From the NCBI GenBank assembly GCA_032718475.1, contig JAUCBJ010008205.1, positions 1-64,000 on the forward strand: a stretch of DNA of 64,000 nucleotides. The letters run 5' to 3'. The stretch is from Nemertoderma westbladi (taxonomy: Eukaryota; Xenacoelomorpha; Nemertodermatida; Nemertodermatidae). Shown one piece after another: positions 43,922 to 54,260 of the stretch. The position numbers and the translations under genes are program-made. Under the pieces are notes generated by a model that searched no databases, had not been told where the DNA came from, and saw nothing but the letters and a program-made list of their open reading frames with translations. Every line of letters starts with the position of its first letter. The stretch's first letter is position 1.

Positions 43922-45478
43922 CCTTCCAAATTCTCCATTGACTTACCTGATGACGTCACAAATACTTACGTCGACCGTATTGTAAACTTAACAGACTCTT
44001 GGACAAACGCTTGCCGAAAATTAGCGTGGATTGTACGTTTTGTACAATACGTTAAAGGCAAACGAGACTTTACACGTCGACTTACATTGACTGAGATTGA
44101 CAGGTGTGAGATTAAATTAATTCGCCATTACCAACTGCGATATTTCACGCGCGAATTCACATCTATAAGTCAAGGTCAACCAATCAAGTCGTCACCAATA
44201 CTGAGTTGGAGTCCGATAATTTATAATGGCTTAATTTGTCATAAATCTCGGCTTCAAAACATTGACTTTAACACAAACTTTAGGTACCCAATAATAATAC
44301 CGCAACATCACGAACTACAACGTGCAATGATACTGGACGCACATTTACATCTGAAACACGCTGGAAGACACCACTGTCTTTCCTACTTACGTACAAGATT
44401 TGTATTAATTAGACCCAGTAAAGCGTTAAGTTCAGTGACACGTACGTGTATTATTTGTAAAAAGGTACATTCTAGAATAGGTACCCAAGAAATGAGTGAA
44501 CTTCCACAAGCACGACTTCAAGCATTCAGACCACCTTTTACAGAGACTGGAATTGATTGCTTTGGTCCCATTCATACGAAACGTGGACGTATACTAGTAA
44601 AACGCTGGGGACTGATTTTCACATGTATGTCCAGTAGGGCAGTTCATATCGAACGTGTGATGGATCTTTCCACCAACGCGTTTATACTAGCATTGCGGCG
44701 ATTTATCGCTAGACGCGGACTAGTGAAATGCTTGTACTCAGACCAAGGTACAAACTTTGTTGGTGCTCGAAATGAGATTGCTAGAGCCTTTAAGAAATTA
44801 GATCATGATCAAATCTCGAACGAACTACAACCTCACAAGATTGTTTGGAAGTTTAATCCTCCAGATAGTCCATGGAGAGGCGGAGTCTGGGAGAGATTGA
44901 TTAGATCTATAAAGACAGCCATGGCAAAGGTCATTCCAGTAAACCACATATTGACAGACGACCAACTGACAACACTGTTTGTTGAAATCGAGGCAATACT
45001 AAATACTAGACCAATAGTATTAGTACCCGATGACAAACAATCTCAGTTTGCTTTGACACCGGCACACCTGCTTATGCAGGCACCGACGACTTTGACGCCT
45101 ATTTCTATTCCAATAGAAAGCGATAGCTACGGTAGAAAAGCGTGGAAAATCACGCAACTACTGGCTAACAAATTCTGGGAAATATGGCAAAACCATTATT
45201 TGCCCTCTATTTCTGCCAGAACAAATTGGTACAATAACACCCGCGCATTAAAGCCGGGAGATCATGTGCTGTTAGCAGAAGTGAATCTAAAAAGACGCTT
45301 CTGGATAACAGGTGTAATTTTAGCCACACATCCATCTATGGATGGAGTGACAAGAACTGTGACAGTACGGACAATTGACGGTCGTACAGTAGACAGACCG
45401 ACTCAACGTCTCATACTTCTTGAAGAGACTCGTAATGAGTCTGGAGACTACAAATCTCCAACTAGTATTAGTAAATAA
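43922..45478 (+). CDS. BEL/Pao integrase, in frame after a single stop
   Basis: The block continues the gag-pol frame with no other stop. The tool-style start TTG at 44087 is arbitrary; the reading is open from 43922. Features: zinc-binding H-x3-H...C-x2-C (H-L-K-H-A-G-R-H-H and C-I-I-C), DDE core with G-I-D-C-F-G-P, Y-S-D-Q-G-T-N-F and G-V-W-E-R-L-I-R, and a C-terminal DUF5641-like tail with W-x-x-W...Y-L-P and L-K-P-G-D-H-V-L-L. The enzyme inserts the cDNA into the genome. The TAA could be a simple inactivating mutation or a readthrough/bypass site. The context TCA-TAA-CCT is not a known strong readthrough context. Confidence 0.9.
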   Translation, partial: PSKFSIDLPDDVTNTYVDRIVNLTDSWTNACRKLAWIVRFVQYVKGKRDFTRRLTLTEIDRCEIKLIRHYQLRYFTREFTSISQGQPIKSSPILSWSPIIYNGLICHKSRLQNIDFNTNFRYPIIIPQHHELQRAMILDAHLHLKHAGRHHCLSYLRTRFVLIRPSKALSSVTRTCIICKKVHSRIGTQEMSELPQARLQAFRPPFTETGIDCFGPIHTKRGRILVKRWGLIFTCMSSRAVHIERVMDLSTNAFILALRRFIARRGLVKCLYSDQGTNFVGARNEIARAFKKLDHDQISNELQPHKIVWKFNPPDSPWRGGVWERLIRSIKTAMAKVIPVNHILTDDQLTTLFVEIEAILNTRPIVLVPDDKQSQFALTPAHLLMQAPTTLTPISIPIESDSYGRKAWKITQLLANKFWEIWQNHYLPSISARTNWYNNTRALKPGDHVLLAEVNLKRRFWITGVILATHPSMDGVTRTVTVRTIDGRTVDRPTQRLILLEETRNESGDYKSPTSISK

Positions 45479-45532
45479 TTAGGAGTTTACAAATAGATTT
45501 CCACGTACCTGTACACCGTAGTAAGGACAGCG

Positions 45533-45628
45533 GTAGAATTCCATTGTCTTTATATGTGAACATTGAGGGTAGTACCCTTATGTGTCACATAGGAGCGGGA
45601 TTTGTAGGTATAAGAAATGGAATTCTAC
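45533..45628 (+). other. Long three-tier hairpin between integrase and ORF3
   Basis: GTAGAATTCCATT (45533-45545) pairs with AATGGAATTCTAC (45616-45628), with pairing extended inward by TCTT/AAGA-like bases. Inside, ATGTGA pairs with TCACAT, and at the tip AGGG-TAGTA-CCCT forms a small stem-loop. Such a structure in a ~660-nt non-coding gap upstream of ORF3 could act in RNA export, translation or packaging; the role is not known. Confidence 0.6.
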
Positions 45629-45763
45629 TTGGAACTCACAATATTGAGACATTTTCGAAATTTTAGACAATCCATTTGGATTTGAAAATTTTTTTACAAT
45701 TTTCTCCAGTGAATAGATTTCAGGGTACAGTCGGGTGGAACTTAAAATTAGAGAAACAAGAGA

Positions 45764-45783
45764 GGAAGACTTGCGAGCCTTTC
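45764..45783 (+). repeat. 20-bp motif, copy 3 (non-coding)
   Basis: GGAAGACTTGCGAGCCTTTC, identical to copy 2 but in the gap between integrase and ORF3. Confidence 0.85.
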
Positions 45784-46141
45784 TTAAAATTTTAATTAAA
45801 TTTTACACGGTCTTGTTTCAATAAGTTACGTCAATAAATAGACTCCCCTATATTTATTACTAATTCTTGACTGCTTATTTTCTGATAATAGTTTGGGATC
45901 AAAAGGTGAGTATTTTAGACTCACAGCCAGTTTAGCCCAAATTCGTTTTTTATTTCGGCAAAAAATTTTAGATAAGAAGCAGCGTGTCATTAAAGAAACC
46001 CTAGATCTTAGGCTATGGGTAGGAGGTTAGAGCGTTGTCAAGCCCAATGGGCAGACGAAACTCTCACGTCTCCTCACAACTAACTACAAACTCTGTTGTA
46101 TTCCCTCTAGTAGTAATGATTATGTAACTACACCTCTAATT

Positions 46142-49100
46142 ATGGAGAAAGGGATACAAGGAGAGCCGAGATGGGGATATGATATCCAAGAGGAGGCAGC
46201 AGCGCCATTCGAAAGATTTGGAGCCAAGGACTACACTATATTTGGTATAAAAGAATTATCAGAAAGTACTGCAAAACTCGCGAGAACTAAATATGACTCA
46301 AATGTATTAAAGAGAAGACAAAACGCATTAAATGAAAGAATCGAAAGTTTGCGCAAAACCTTCAATGAACTTTACCCGTACGACGCTTTGTGTGATACGG
46401 GAGACATTAGCAAAGACCCCGATACTGAAATTAGTCGTTTGTATCATACCATGCAATACCTAAAGGCGCACGAACCTATGCCCGCAGTACGAGATGAATT
46501 CGATGGAATGCACCTTTACAGACGAACTCGAGGGGACGATAGAGAAACCAAGGAAGCATTTTCAGTTTATAAACTTTATTATCAATGCGGTTCTTGTATG
46601 CGCGAACAACGAAATGCGATTCCGATGCGTTTGAATAAGGAAAATCCCGAACCGATATTGGCGAGGTGTTCGAATCATCAACAACTACGCTACCAGGAAG
46701 GAGGGTATCCTTTATCGAATCCATATCATTCATTTGCTATGACTGGACCAAAGGTGGGAGAAACTGTCATTTACCCACCTAAGGTTGTTGAACCCGATGT
46801 ATTTGAACTTACGCTGGACGAGGCGAATCAGTCAACCCGCGAAAAGAAAGAAGCTCTTAGCCTATACAGAGCCTACAAGGTTTTCGAGAAAGGTGAGATG
46901 GAAGAATGGGGCGGAAGACTCGCGAGCCTACCTTACCATTGGACGTCACACGATCAAACTCCAGCTAAGGAGATGACACCGGAAGTTTTCGAGAGCATAA
47001 ACTTTGCTCAAAACGTTATTCAGAAACTACAGATTGCATCCCCGGAAAGGACAAGAGAAATGCAACCATATAGTACTTCAACTACAAAACCATTGAGTAC
47101 GACACTCAATTTTCCTATTAGTATACCAGTCCGACAGGATACGACGTACGAAATACCCATCGTGGATCATCCAGAAATCATTTCAAACTTGGAGTTTCTT
47201 CCTGCAGTTGTTTTCAGCGATATGAGTAAGATATATGATTTACGTAGACATATTACTCAAAAGGTCGTGTACAACGTTCCACCTCATATTCAAGACTTTA
47301 AGGAACTGGATAGAGCTGGTGCCGATATAGCTGAGAGTAATTTGAAAGGATATTTAACCAAGACGATTCGTTTATGGATTAGAATCGGAACCTTCGAGTC
47401 GGATACAGATATTGCCGCGGATTGGCGAGGTAAGGTTATTCGTTTCGAAGATGATAAGGACATAGAGAAGATTTGGCAACCTTCGGAAGAATTGTTGGAT
47501 GAATGGAATAGGACGTTTAGATCGTTCCAGGAAAATGGTTACATGTTTTACGATAACGAGGGCGGCAGTCATCAACAGAGTTTGACTTCTAAGACTATAC
47601 AAATTAGAGCGGCGGACGGAGTCCTGCACGTTTTCAGTAGACAGAGGAGCGACAAACGAATGCCGATACCTCCAGCAAATACAAAGCGACACCATCTCAT
47701 CACTGACATAGTAAAGAAGATGGACCAAGCTTGTAATATCGACGCTAGAATGCTACCGAAGATGGTAAGAAACATGATTTTAGATAAAACTGTTGTAAAG
47801 ATTGGATCAGGAGTAAGGGAGGACTTAATTAGCGACTTCGCCGGCATGACGGACAGCGATGACCGACTACCGACACCTTACGTCGACACTCGACCTCTTA
47901 TTTTGTGGTCTATAGAACAGGGATATTTTCGTGAGTATAATACTCAGAAGACTGGAACCGGATACATTTCCTACCTGTTATTCAATTGGGATTATAAGGA
48001 AAGTAAGAGAACCAAGTATATTGAGACTTGTGGAGAAGGTGATACTCCAGATATGAGTGAGTTTGAATCACAGCTTAAATGGAGAGGATGCGTGTATTGG
48101 GCTATTACATCACCTCCAAGAGCGGTCTTACAATATTATTTAGCAATAGAGTCGTCAGTGAATGTTTGCTTAATCGCCGACATTGTGTCTCGGACTCTCA
48201 AAAGACATCCACTTTGTCTCGGAGAAGATCATACGTTCTACATGGAAGGGAGAATTCATACCGACGTGTTTAGACGATTCCTTGAACCCTTCTACAACTC
48301 CGACGCTCAGTGTAATGCCTTTACTCGAGCAGGATTTAGTATATTTCGAGACGTGTATCTTCGCTGTGCGGGATCTCTTATCGAAAGACCATCTATGTTT
48401 ACATTGTTACCCTATGAAGGAGAACGTATCGTGGAGATTACGGAAGAATCACGGCAGACGCGCGCGCCTATCGGTCACCTTGGTGATGATTTCGAAGTAA
48501 CTACTACGATCACTGACGATCCTTTAGAGGAACTTCTTGAGATAGAAAGGAACCTCCCGAAGAAATCTCAGACGGAGATTCGACAACTTGAAGCAACAGA
48601 TGCTATAGTTTGTATACAACCCTCAGAAACCTACCAACCCATAGACCCAGATGATTATGATTATAGTGTGGGAGGAAGCGCTCGACTGATTGGAGATCTT
48701 ATATACGAACGAGTGTGGTACCCTGCCAATACGATGTGTGGTAAATGTGGCGTCGCTGGACATCATATGACAAATTGCAGTGGAAAGCACATTACTACGA
48801 CTCAGCTAATCTGTGGATGGTATGGAGATCAAGGGTCTCATACCTTTTATACTTGCTGGAGATTTATGGCTCAATGTACTTATTGCAATATAAAAGGGCA
48901 TCGAGCATCTGAATGCCAACTAAGAGACATACCTTATGAACACGAATCTGTAAAACTCGTGAGAAAATTATTCGATGAGTGGGAAGATTTAGCCGACGAA
49001 CATGTATCGGCACAAAGAAGACGATTTCCGATGAGGGCGCATCTTGGATTTTGGGCGGTAAATCCCCAAACGATGATGTCGGAAGGATACATCTCCGCTA

Positions 49101-49867
49101 TGCCCCAATATGACGAACTTATCGAGGTAGTCGATATTTTGCCCCACGACAGTGGATTCCGAGTAGTGCGCGAGTATCTATTACAGATTCACCCGGATAA
49201 CAAAAACACGTGGAATTTTCCGAAAGTCGTTAATCGCATCACGTATGGTGAATTTGATCGTTTCCGAACTGAAAAGCGGAATAAAGGAGCTTGGTTAACC
49301 GTCGCATGGGCGTACCGAGCCGCGTTTTACCACAAACGTATACGAGCGAGCGTATTCGAAGAAGAGGAGGTCCTAGAGGCGACAAATATACCAGCCACTC
49401 CGGTTGCGCCGTCTGCACGTCACCCTCGGGAGGACGGACAGGGTAGGATCATACGGGTCCAGAAAGTGAGCCAACAATTAAAGAAGTCTATTAATATAGA
49501 AGAACGCAAGGGAGCTGAGCCGACCATTCGAATTACTCGGGATACGGTATCACTTCCTAGAGAACCAACAGGAGGATCGGGACACACACCAGCTGATCAA
49601 AAGGGGGCGCAAGCTACTCTTGGGTCTGCGTCGTCCGCTTCTCGCGCATTCCCAGACGTTCTACCAACTGTAGTGACAACTGATCGGTCACAAGGAATCG
49701 GTCGAGGTTTTGGGATGCCAAATAGACGAATTTGCGAGGAAATAGTCGCACCGTCTCTCAACGTCCAAACGAAACCAGTGACTCGCCCCACGAGTCCCAT
49801 ATCGCGAGCAAAGTCACCTGTGCGCAGTTTTCGAGGACGCGGCAGGGCTCGATCCACTAAGCGATAA
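46142..49867 (+). CDS. ORF3: exonuclease-like, zinc-knuckle accessory protein of the BEL element
   Basis: An intact 1241-codon ORF with an ATG start, in the position of env in some BEL/Pao elements. It has no signal peptide or membrane segment. Residues ~462-690 resemble a DEDD-type 3'-5' exonuclease (RNase D/WRN/EXD1 fold): motif I Y-M-F-Y-D-N-E-G with D471 and E473, motif II V-K-I-G-S-G-V-R-E-D with D561, and motif III Y666-L-A-I-E670, where Glu replaces the usual Asp. Spacings are longer than in WRN-type domains, so inserts or altered activity are likely. CCHC knuckles lie at C866-C869-H874-C879 and C912-C915-H920-C925, with a degenerate Cys/His segment between. The C-terminus ends in an Arg/Gly-rich tail (F-R-G-R-G-R-A-R). 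The decayed gene at 26190-28760 shares the order of motif I, motif II, H-P-L/G-L-x-G-E and knuckles. RNA or nucleic-acid binding is a fair inference; catalysis and role are not known. Confidence 0.8.
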   Translation: MEKGIQGEPRWGYDIQEEAAAPFERFGAKDYTIFGIKELSESTAKLARTKYDSNVLKRRQNALNERIESLRKTFNELYPYDALCDTGDISKDPDTEISRLYHTMQYLKAHEPMPAVRDEFDGMHLYRRTRGDDRETKEAFSVYKLYYQCGSCMREQRNAIPMRLNKENPEPILARCSNHQQLRYQEGGYPLSNPYHSFAMTGPKVGETVIYPPKVVEPDVFELTLDEANQSTREKKEALSLYRAYKVFEKGEMEEWGGRLASLPYHWTSHDQTPAKEMTPEVFESINFAQNVIQKLQIASPERTREMQPYSTSTTKPLSTTLNFPISIPVRQDTTYEIPIVDHPEIISNLEFLPAVVFSDMSKIYDLRRHITQKVVYNVPPHIQDFKELDRAGADIAESNLKGYLTKTIRLWIRIGTFESDTDIAADWRGKVIRFEDDKDIEKIWQPSEELLDEWNRTFRSFQENGYMFYDNEGGSHQQSLTSKTIQIRAADGVLHVFSRQRSDKRMPIPPANTKRHHLITDIVKKMDQACNIDARMLPKMVRNMILDKTVVKIGSGVREDLISDFAGMTDSDDRLPTPYVDTRPLILWSIEQGYFREYNTQKTGTGYISYLLFNWDYKESKRTKYIETCGEGDTPDMSEFESQLKWRGCVYWAITSPPRAVLQYYLAIESSVNVCLIADIVSRTLKRHPLCLGEDHTFYMEGRIHTDVFRRFLEPFYNSDAQCNAFTRAGFSIFRDVYLRCAGSLIERPSMFTLLPYEGERIVEITEESRQTRAPIGHLGDDFEVTTTITDDPLEELLEIERNLPKKSQTEIRQLEATDAIVCIQPSETYQPIDPDDYDYSVGGSARLIGDLIYERVWYPANTMCGKCGVAGHHMTNCSGKHITTTQLICGWYGDQGSHTFYTCWRFMAQCTYCNIKGHRASECQLRDIPYEHESVKLVRKLFDEWEDLADEHVSAQRRRFPMRAHLGFWAVNPQTMMSEGYISAMPQYDELIEVVDILPHDSGFRVVREYLLQIHPDNKNTWNFPKVVNRITYGEFDRFRTEKRNKGAWLTVAWAYRAAFYHKRIRASVFEEEEVLEATNIPATPVAPSARHPREDGQGRIIRVQKVSQQLKKSINIEERKGAEPTIRITRDTVSLPREPTGGSGHTPADQKGAQATLGSASSASRAFPDVLPTVVTTDRSQGIGRGFGMPNRRICEEIVAPSLNVQTKPVTRPTSPISRAKSPVRSFRGRGRARSTKR
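46913..46932 (+). repeat. 20-bp motif, copy 4 (coding in ORF3)
   Basis: GGAAGACTCGCGAGCCTACC in the ORF3 frame, reading Gly-Arg-Leu-Ala-Ser-Leu near residue 258. Confidence 0.8.
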
Positions 49868-49887
49868 AAGGGAGGGTAAGGGTGGAC

Positions 49888-49907
49888 GGAAGACTCGTGA
49901 GCCTTTC
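49888..49907 (+). repeat. 20-bp motif, copy 5 (3' non-coding)
   Basis: GGAAGACTCGTGAGCCTTTC, 20 bp after the ORF3 stop. Confidence 0.85.
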
Positions 49908-50173
49908 TTGTGAATTTGTGATTTATTTGAATTATATGTTTTATATTTAGTAAGTTTTGTATTCTGGAAAACTCATATTTAGTAAGAATTATATTTAGTA
50001 AGATTTATATTTAGTAAGATTTATATTTAGAAGGAAGTTATATTTTGCAAGATTTATATTTTATATTTGTGATTATTCCGAACTTATGCAATTTATATTG
50101 TTCCGAATATTATGCAATTTATATCTTATAAGCAGTATTCGTATTTACAGTGAAATAGAAAGTAAGAGTAGAT

Positions 50174-50193
50174 GGAAGACTCGTGGGCCTTTC
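50174..50193 (+). repeat. 20-bp motif, copy 6 (3' non-coding)
   Basis: GGAAGACTCGTGGGCCTTTC, preceded by GTAGAT as in copy 7. Confidence 0.85.
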
Positions 50194-50363
50194 TTATAGT
50201 TTCATTTGTAAAGTGTTATATTTTGTAAGTTTTATAGTTAGTAAGTTTTGTGCTTAGAAAGACTCATATTTGTAATTATTCCGAACTTATGCAATCTACA
50301 TTTAGGCACGAAAGTATTTGTAATTATTTGAATTTATGCAATATTTGAGATGCAATAGTAGAT

Positions 50364-50383
50364 GGAAGACTCGCGAGCCTTTC
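50364..50383 (+). repeat. 20-bp motif, copy 7 (3' non-coding)
   Basis: GGAAGACTCGCGAGCCTTTC, containing the full 8-bp palindrome CTCGCGAG. Confidence 0.85.
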
Positions 50384-50679
50384 TTATTGTTTTCATTTAT
50401 TTGTATTTGTAATTGTTTGAATTTATGCAATATTGAGATGCAATAGATTTATATTGGTGAATTTAATTTAGATTTATATTGTACTTACTTAGTAAAGCCT
50501 TAAATACGTAAAGTTTGAATTTGTAATTACTTTTGTATCGAATCATTATGTAGAAAGGAAGTATTGTTTGAAATTTAATTGTAAATATGTAAGTACGCCC
50601 TAAGTATTCTATAGTTTGATTGATTATTGGTGAAAACCGTATATTTTATGCACGATAATATCCTGTTTTCATGGAGCGG

Positions 50680-52574
50680 TATAGAATTATATTCCCTAAA
50701 TGCCGTGGATTTTCAAAATTTTATTTTATTCGAATTAACTTTGCTAAAAGATTACTTTGAGTCCTCATTTGTATTTGTTTATCTATTGTACGATGTTTAG
50801 TCAAGTGGTTCAGTAGCTCAGTCGGTAGAGCGTTGGAAATTATATATGTAGTAGGTATTGAGTTCGAATCCTAGTAAGTGCGAATTATTTTTTGTGCAGA
50901 ATTTCAACTCATTTAAATTGACCGCTACAAATTAAATTGCATTTGTTTGTACCTAGATTAACCAATGAGACTGTAGTTATTTGATTGTAACCAATGTCGT
51001 ACAAGTTATATATTAGCTGGACCAATAGCTATCTTTAAAAACCTGTTAGAACCTATAGAACAATCGAGAATTTTCTCGATTGATTGCAGCACAAATTTGC
51101 TATATAAAGGTGCGATTTGTTCATTAGTTCACCTAATTCTTCTTGATTCACTATCTTACATTGTTTATTGTATAATAGTTATTATCTGATTTTGTAATAA
51201 AAGTTAGAAATACTTGTCACATCTGCCCTTTTCTATCTGTTTTATCATGCTTCACCACGGTGAACCCAGCTAAGGGACAGGATGGCCGGCTAGAGATTGG
51301 GCCGCAGCAATGAACGGGAACATCAAGGGAATGTAGACAGGAGACAACCCGCAATACCATCTTAGTTATTCGCCCATCGCCTGAAAGGTTAGACAGCGTT
51401 CGATTCCTTGCTACCTAAGCGTAAGACCAAAGATCAAAGGTAGAAGTAGTGACACGCTGTACGCCTAAAATTACATCTTAGTGACTGTACCGTTTTAATT
51501 CAGGAAAAAACCGCAGTAGACCTTCACATTCCTACGGGGGGGGGGGGGGGGGGGGGGGAGAGAGAGCAGGCAGAGATACTAGTACGCAGATAGGACGTAG
51601 GCACACTGGTACAAAGCATACACATTGGTAGGGTGCAGCAAACTGTACGCCTAACTCTTGCTAAATACAGGTGCGTTCGCGACTATTTGTAGTACAACAG
51701 TGTCCATTGCATCAGAACTTGTAGGCTAGGAGGGTTGCTGTGTTTCACCTGAATTAGGATTGTACCGTTCAGGCGGTAGGGCAGTTTACGACTAGGCGCA
51801 AATAAATTGAGGCTATTAGGGATATACTAACATCTACCGTGTCCCCGCCAATGTCCTGATAGGAAGTTACCCAGCCTACCTAGGTGACTAAAATTCTAGA
51901 TAAGAGCCAGGATAGCTATTTGTAACTGTACGCCTACAGTAGTAAACTAACACATTTCTTCTTAGTATTAGGGACCTGGTACCTAAAATTGCCGAATTCT
52001 GGGCGTAGCATTAACTTTATGCCTGAATTTGAGTCCTGGAAATACGCAAGAGGGGAAGGAGCCTTATTATTCGTGAGTATTGGCCCTACAAGTTACAAAA
52101 TTAGAATATTTGTAAAATGCACACCGTACCCAGTAATTATATATGTGAAGGAGCAAAACTGATCTTGACGGTTCAGAATTAACACACGCGCGTTAGAAAT
52201 TATTTACACCTCAAAATATATAAAATTAACTTTCGTCCTTACTGCACTTTGCCCGCTAGTTAGACATCCCCAAATCTCTGCACCTAGCTAGCGTCCCTTT
52301 CGCCCAACCATATAAATCACACCGCGGCAAAGTATACGAGCCCCTTAGTCCGTCAGTGAGTCAGCCTGATTTTAGGATTCGCTGCGCGGGATTTTGTTTT
52401 ATCGAAGTTTGTCTGCTCGTAGACTGTTTTCTGCCTCACCGGTTATAAGAGATCGATACTGCAATATATTCGCTTACTTAGAGTTTACTGTTTTGGTGAG
52501 AAGGTCGGATTTATGATTTGATTCACAAACTTTACAGTAAGATATTGCAGGTATTGTTACTGTCTCTTCTAATA
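50680..52574 (+). repeat. BEL/Pao 3' long terminal repeat
   Basis: 1895 bp, co-linear with 36321-38209. Differences are about 17 substitutions by eye plus extra G and AG repeats in the G tract (51536-51566). It carries the tRNA-like block (50807-50881), TATA box (51101) and AATAAA (51196). It is followed by the target-site duplication CTTAC. Confidence 0.9.
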
Positions 52575-53254
52575 CTTACTGTATGTCATATTAGTTTATT
52601 TGTATTTATCTGTATTTATTAGTACTCAACAATATATCATATATTATGATTTACAACGTATTAGTTTATTTGTTTAGTTATTTATTTATCATATATTCAT
52701 CGTATCCATGTATTCACATCGTCACATTTTGTTATCATGTATTCATCGTCACATTAGTACTTGACTTTACATTAATTTATTTGTATTGACTATAGTTATT
52801 TGTATTACTAGTAACTATATATTCATCATCACATCCTGTATTATTTTAGGAACATAGTTTATATCTGCACATAATGTCAGTACATTGCAATTAGTAAATT
52901 TATAAGTAAGGTCTTTGTTCACACTACATTCTCCTTATATATATTTCCCGTTTATAATCTTCATTTGAACTGATCCCTTTATAAATTGTTTATTTATAGT
53001 AATACAGTATGTTTTAGTACCTAGAAGGTGAATTAACTGTTTATTATATTATTGTTTGTACTGTTCCTTAAGTAGTCAATTATATACACACATGCATACA
53101 TACATACATATGGGATCAATTCAATACAAAGTGAACCCCAATTAACACTCATGCAATCATATAAGAGTTGTCAATAATTCTAAATGATATATTTGACTGT
53201 AATATTATATATATGTATTGAGTACATTTATTATGACCACATCCTTAAACTAAC

Positions 53255-53411
53255 CCTAATATCAATGACTAGGTTGTAATCTTTTAGAATATCATCTCTT
53301 GCATTGATCTCTGCCAGTCCGAATTCGACGCCATCTGACACGGATTTGGAACTCCAGACGTCTCCAGACATAGATATCAGCCCTCCCAACCTCACTTCGG
53401 ACTTTTCTCCG
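53255..53411 (-). CDS. Probable class C GPCR ligand-binding exon, copy 2
   Basis: Same exon as 31972-32128 with the same acceptor and donor. One visible replacement changes Tyr to Ser in G-G-L-I-(Y/S)-M-S-G. Because the surrounding 5-kb block is duplicated, one or both copies may be non-functional. Confidence 0.6.
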
Positions 53412-53771
53412 CTTGTACATAATATATTGTAAATCTTTAGCAGTATGTGAGTGAGACACATAATATTATTAATTGTAAACATCATTGGGAGATGATGAAA
53501 CAAATTTGATAGAATTTATTAACTATGAACTTCCTAGCTAATAATAAGTTCAGGTTATCATCAGAATAGCTTTTTCATGCAAAACAGAGTTATCCAATGA
53601 AATATGCATTCCCAAAACAACCAATGAGATTCGGGATATGTGGAACAGTCCTCTGTCCAAACACTCAAAGGCTCGAAATCATAACAACTGCTGAAGTAGG
53701 CCTTCTTACTAAACAGTACCCACTGTATTAACCTAATTATTTAAGGTAGGTGCTAAAATACACAACGATCA

Positions 53772-54260
53772 ACAAAGAACAAAAATGACCAGCAATGAGC
53801 AACAACGAGCAACAACGAGCAACAACGAGCAACAATGAGCAACAACGAGCAACAATGAGCAACAACAAACAACAATGAGCAACAACGAGCAGTAATGAAG
53901 TACAACAACGAGCAACAATGAGCAATAACGATCAACAACGAGCAACAATGGGCAATAACGATCAACAACGAGCAACAATGAGCAACAACGAGCAACAATG
54001 AGCAATAACGATAAACAACGAGCAACAATGAGCAACAACGAGCAACAATGAGCAATAACGATTAACAACGAGCAACACTGACTAATAACGAGCAACAATG
54101 AGCAATAACGAGCAACAATGAGCAATAACGATTAACAACGAGCAACAATGAGCAACAACGAGCAACAATGAGCAATAACGATTAACAACGAGCAACACTG
54201 ACTAATAACGAGCAGTAATAAAGTACAACAACGAGCAACAATGACAACAGCAACATGTCA
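53772..54260. repeat. AACGAGC/AATGAGC satellite, copy 2
   Basis: Base-for-base like 32500-32990 apart from minor changes, within the right part of duplicated copy 2. Confidence 0.95.

Larger units (their letters stand above)
45479..46141 (+). other. Non-coding gap before ORF3
   Basis: Besides the hairpin it holds one copy of the 20-bp motif (45764-45785). No clear splice acceptor or internal TATA box stands out, so how ORF3 is expressed is unresolved. Confidence 0.5.
49868..50679 (+). other. ORF3 3' non-coding region of the BEL element
   Basis: AT-rich with short TATATTTAGTAAG repeats (49945-50030), repeated 'ttccgaacttatgcaattta' words and motif copies 5-7. A weak purine stretch ATGGAGCGG immediately precedes the 3' LTR and may serve as the polypurine tract. 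Confidence 0.55.
36321..52574 (+). mobile_element. 16.25-kb BEL/Pao LTR retrotransposon with a third ORF
   Basis: The 5' LTR 36321-38209 and 3' LTR 50680-52574 flank gag-pol (39026-43921), an in-frame integrase block (43922-45478) and ORF3 (46142-49867). A 5-bp target-site duplication CTTAC lies at 36316-36320 and 52575-52579. The empty site can be read in copy 1 of the duplicated segment near 31282. BEL/Pao identity rests on the A17-type protease D-S-A motif, Y-V-D-D RT and the integrase with its C-terminal DUF5641-like tail. Typical BEL elements are about half this length. The extra length comes from long LTRs, a P-D-rich spacer and ORF3. By eye the LTRs differ at about 17 positions plus a G-run length change, so the insertion is young. 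Confidence 0.92.

Noticed and set aside
46142-49867. ORF3 as an envelope glycoprotein
   Set aside because: No signal peptide, transmembrane segment or cysteine-rich ectodomain; instead nucleic-acid-type motifs.
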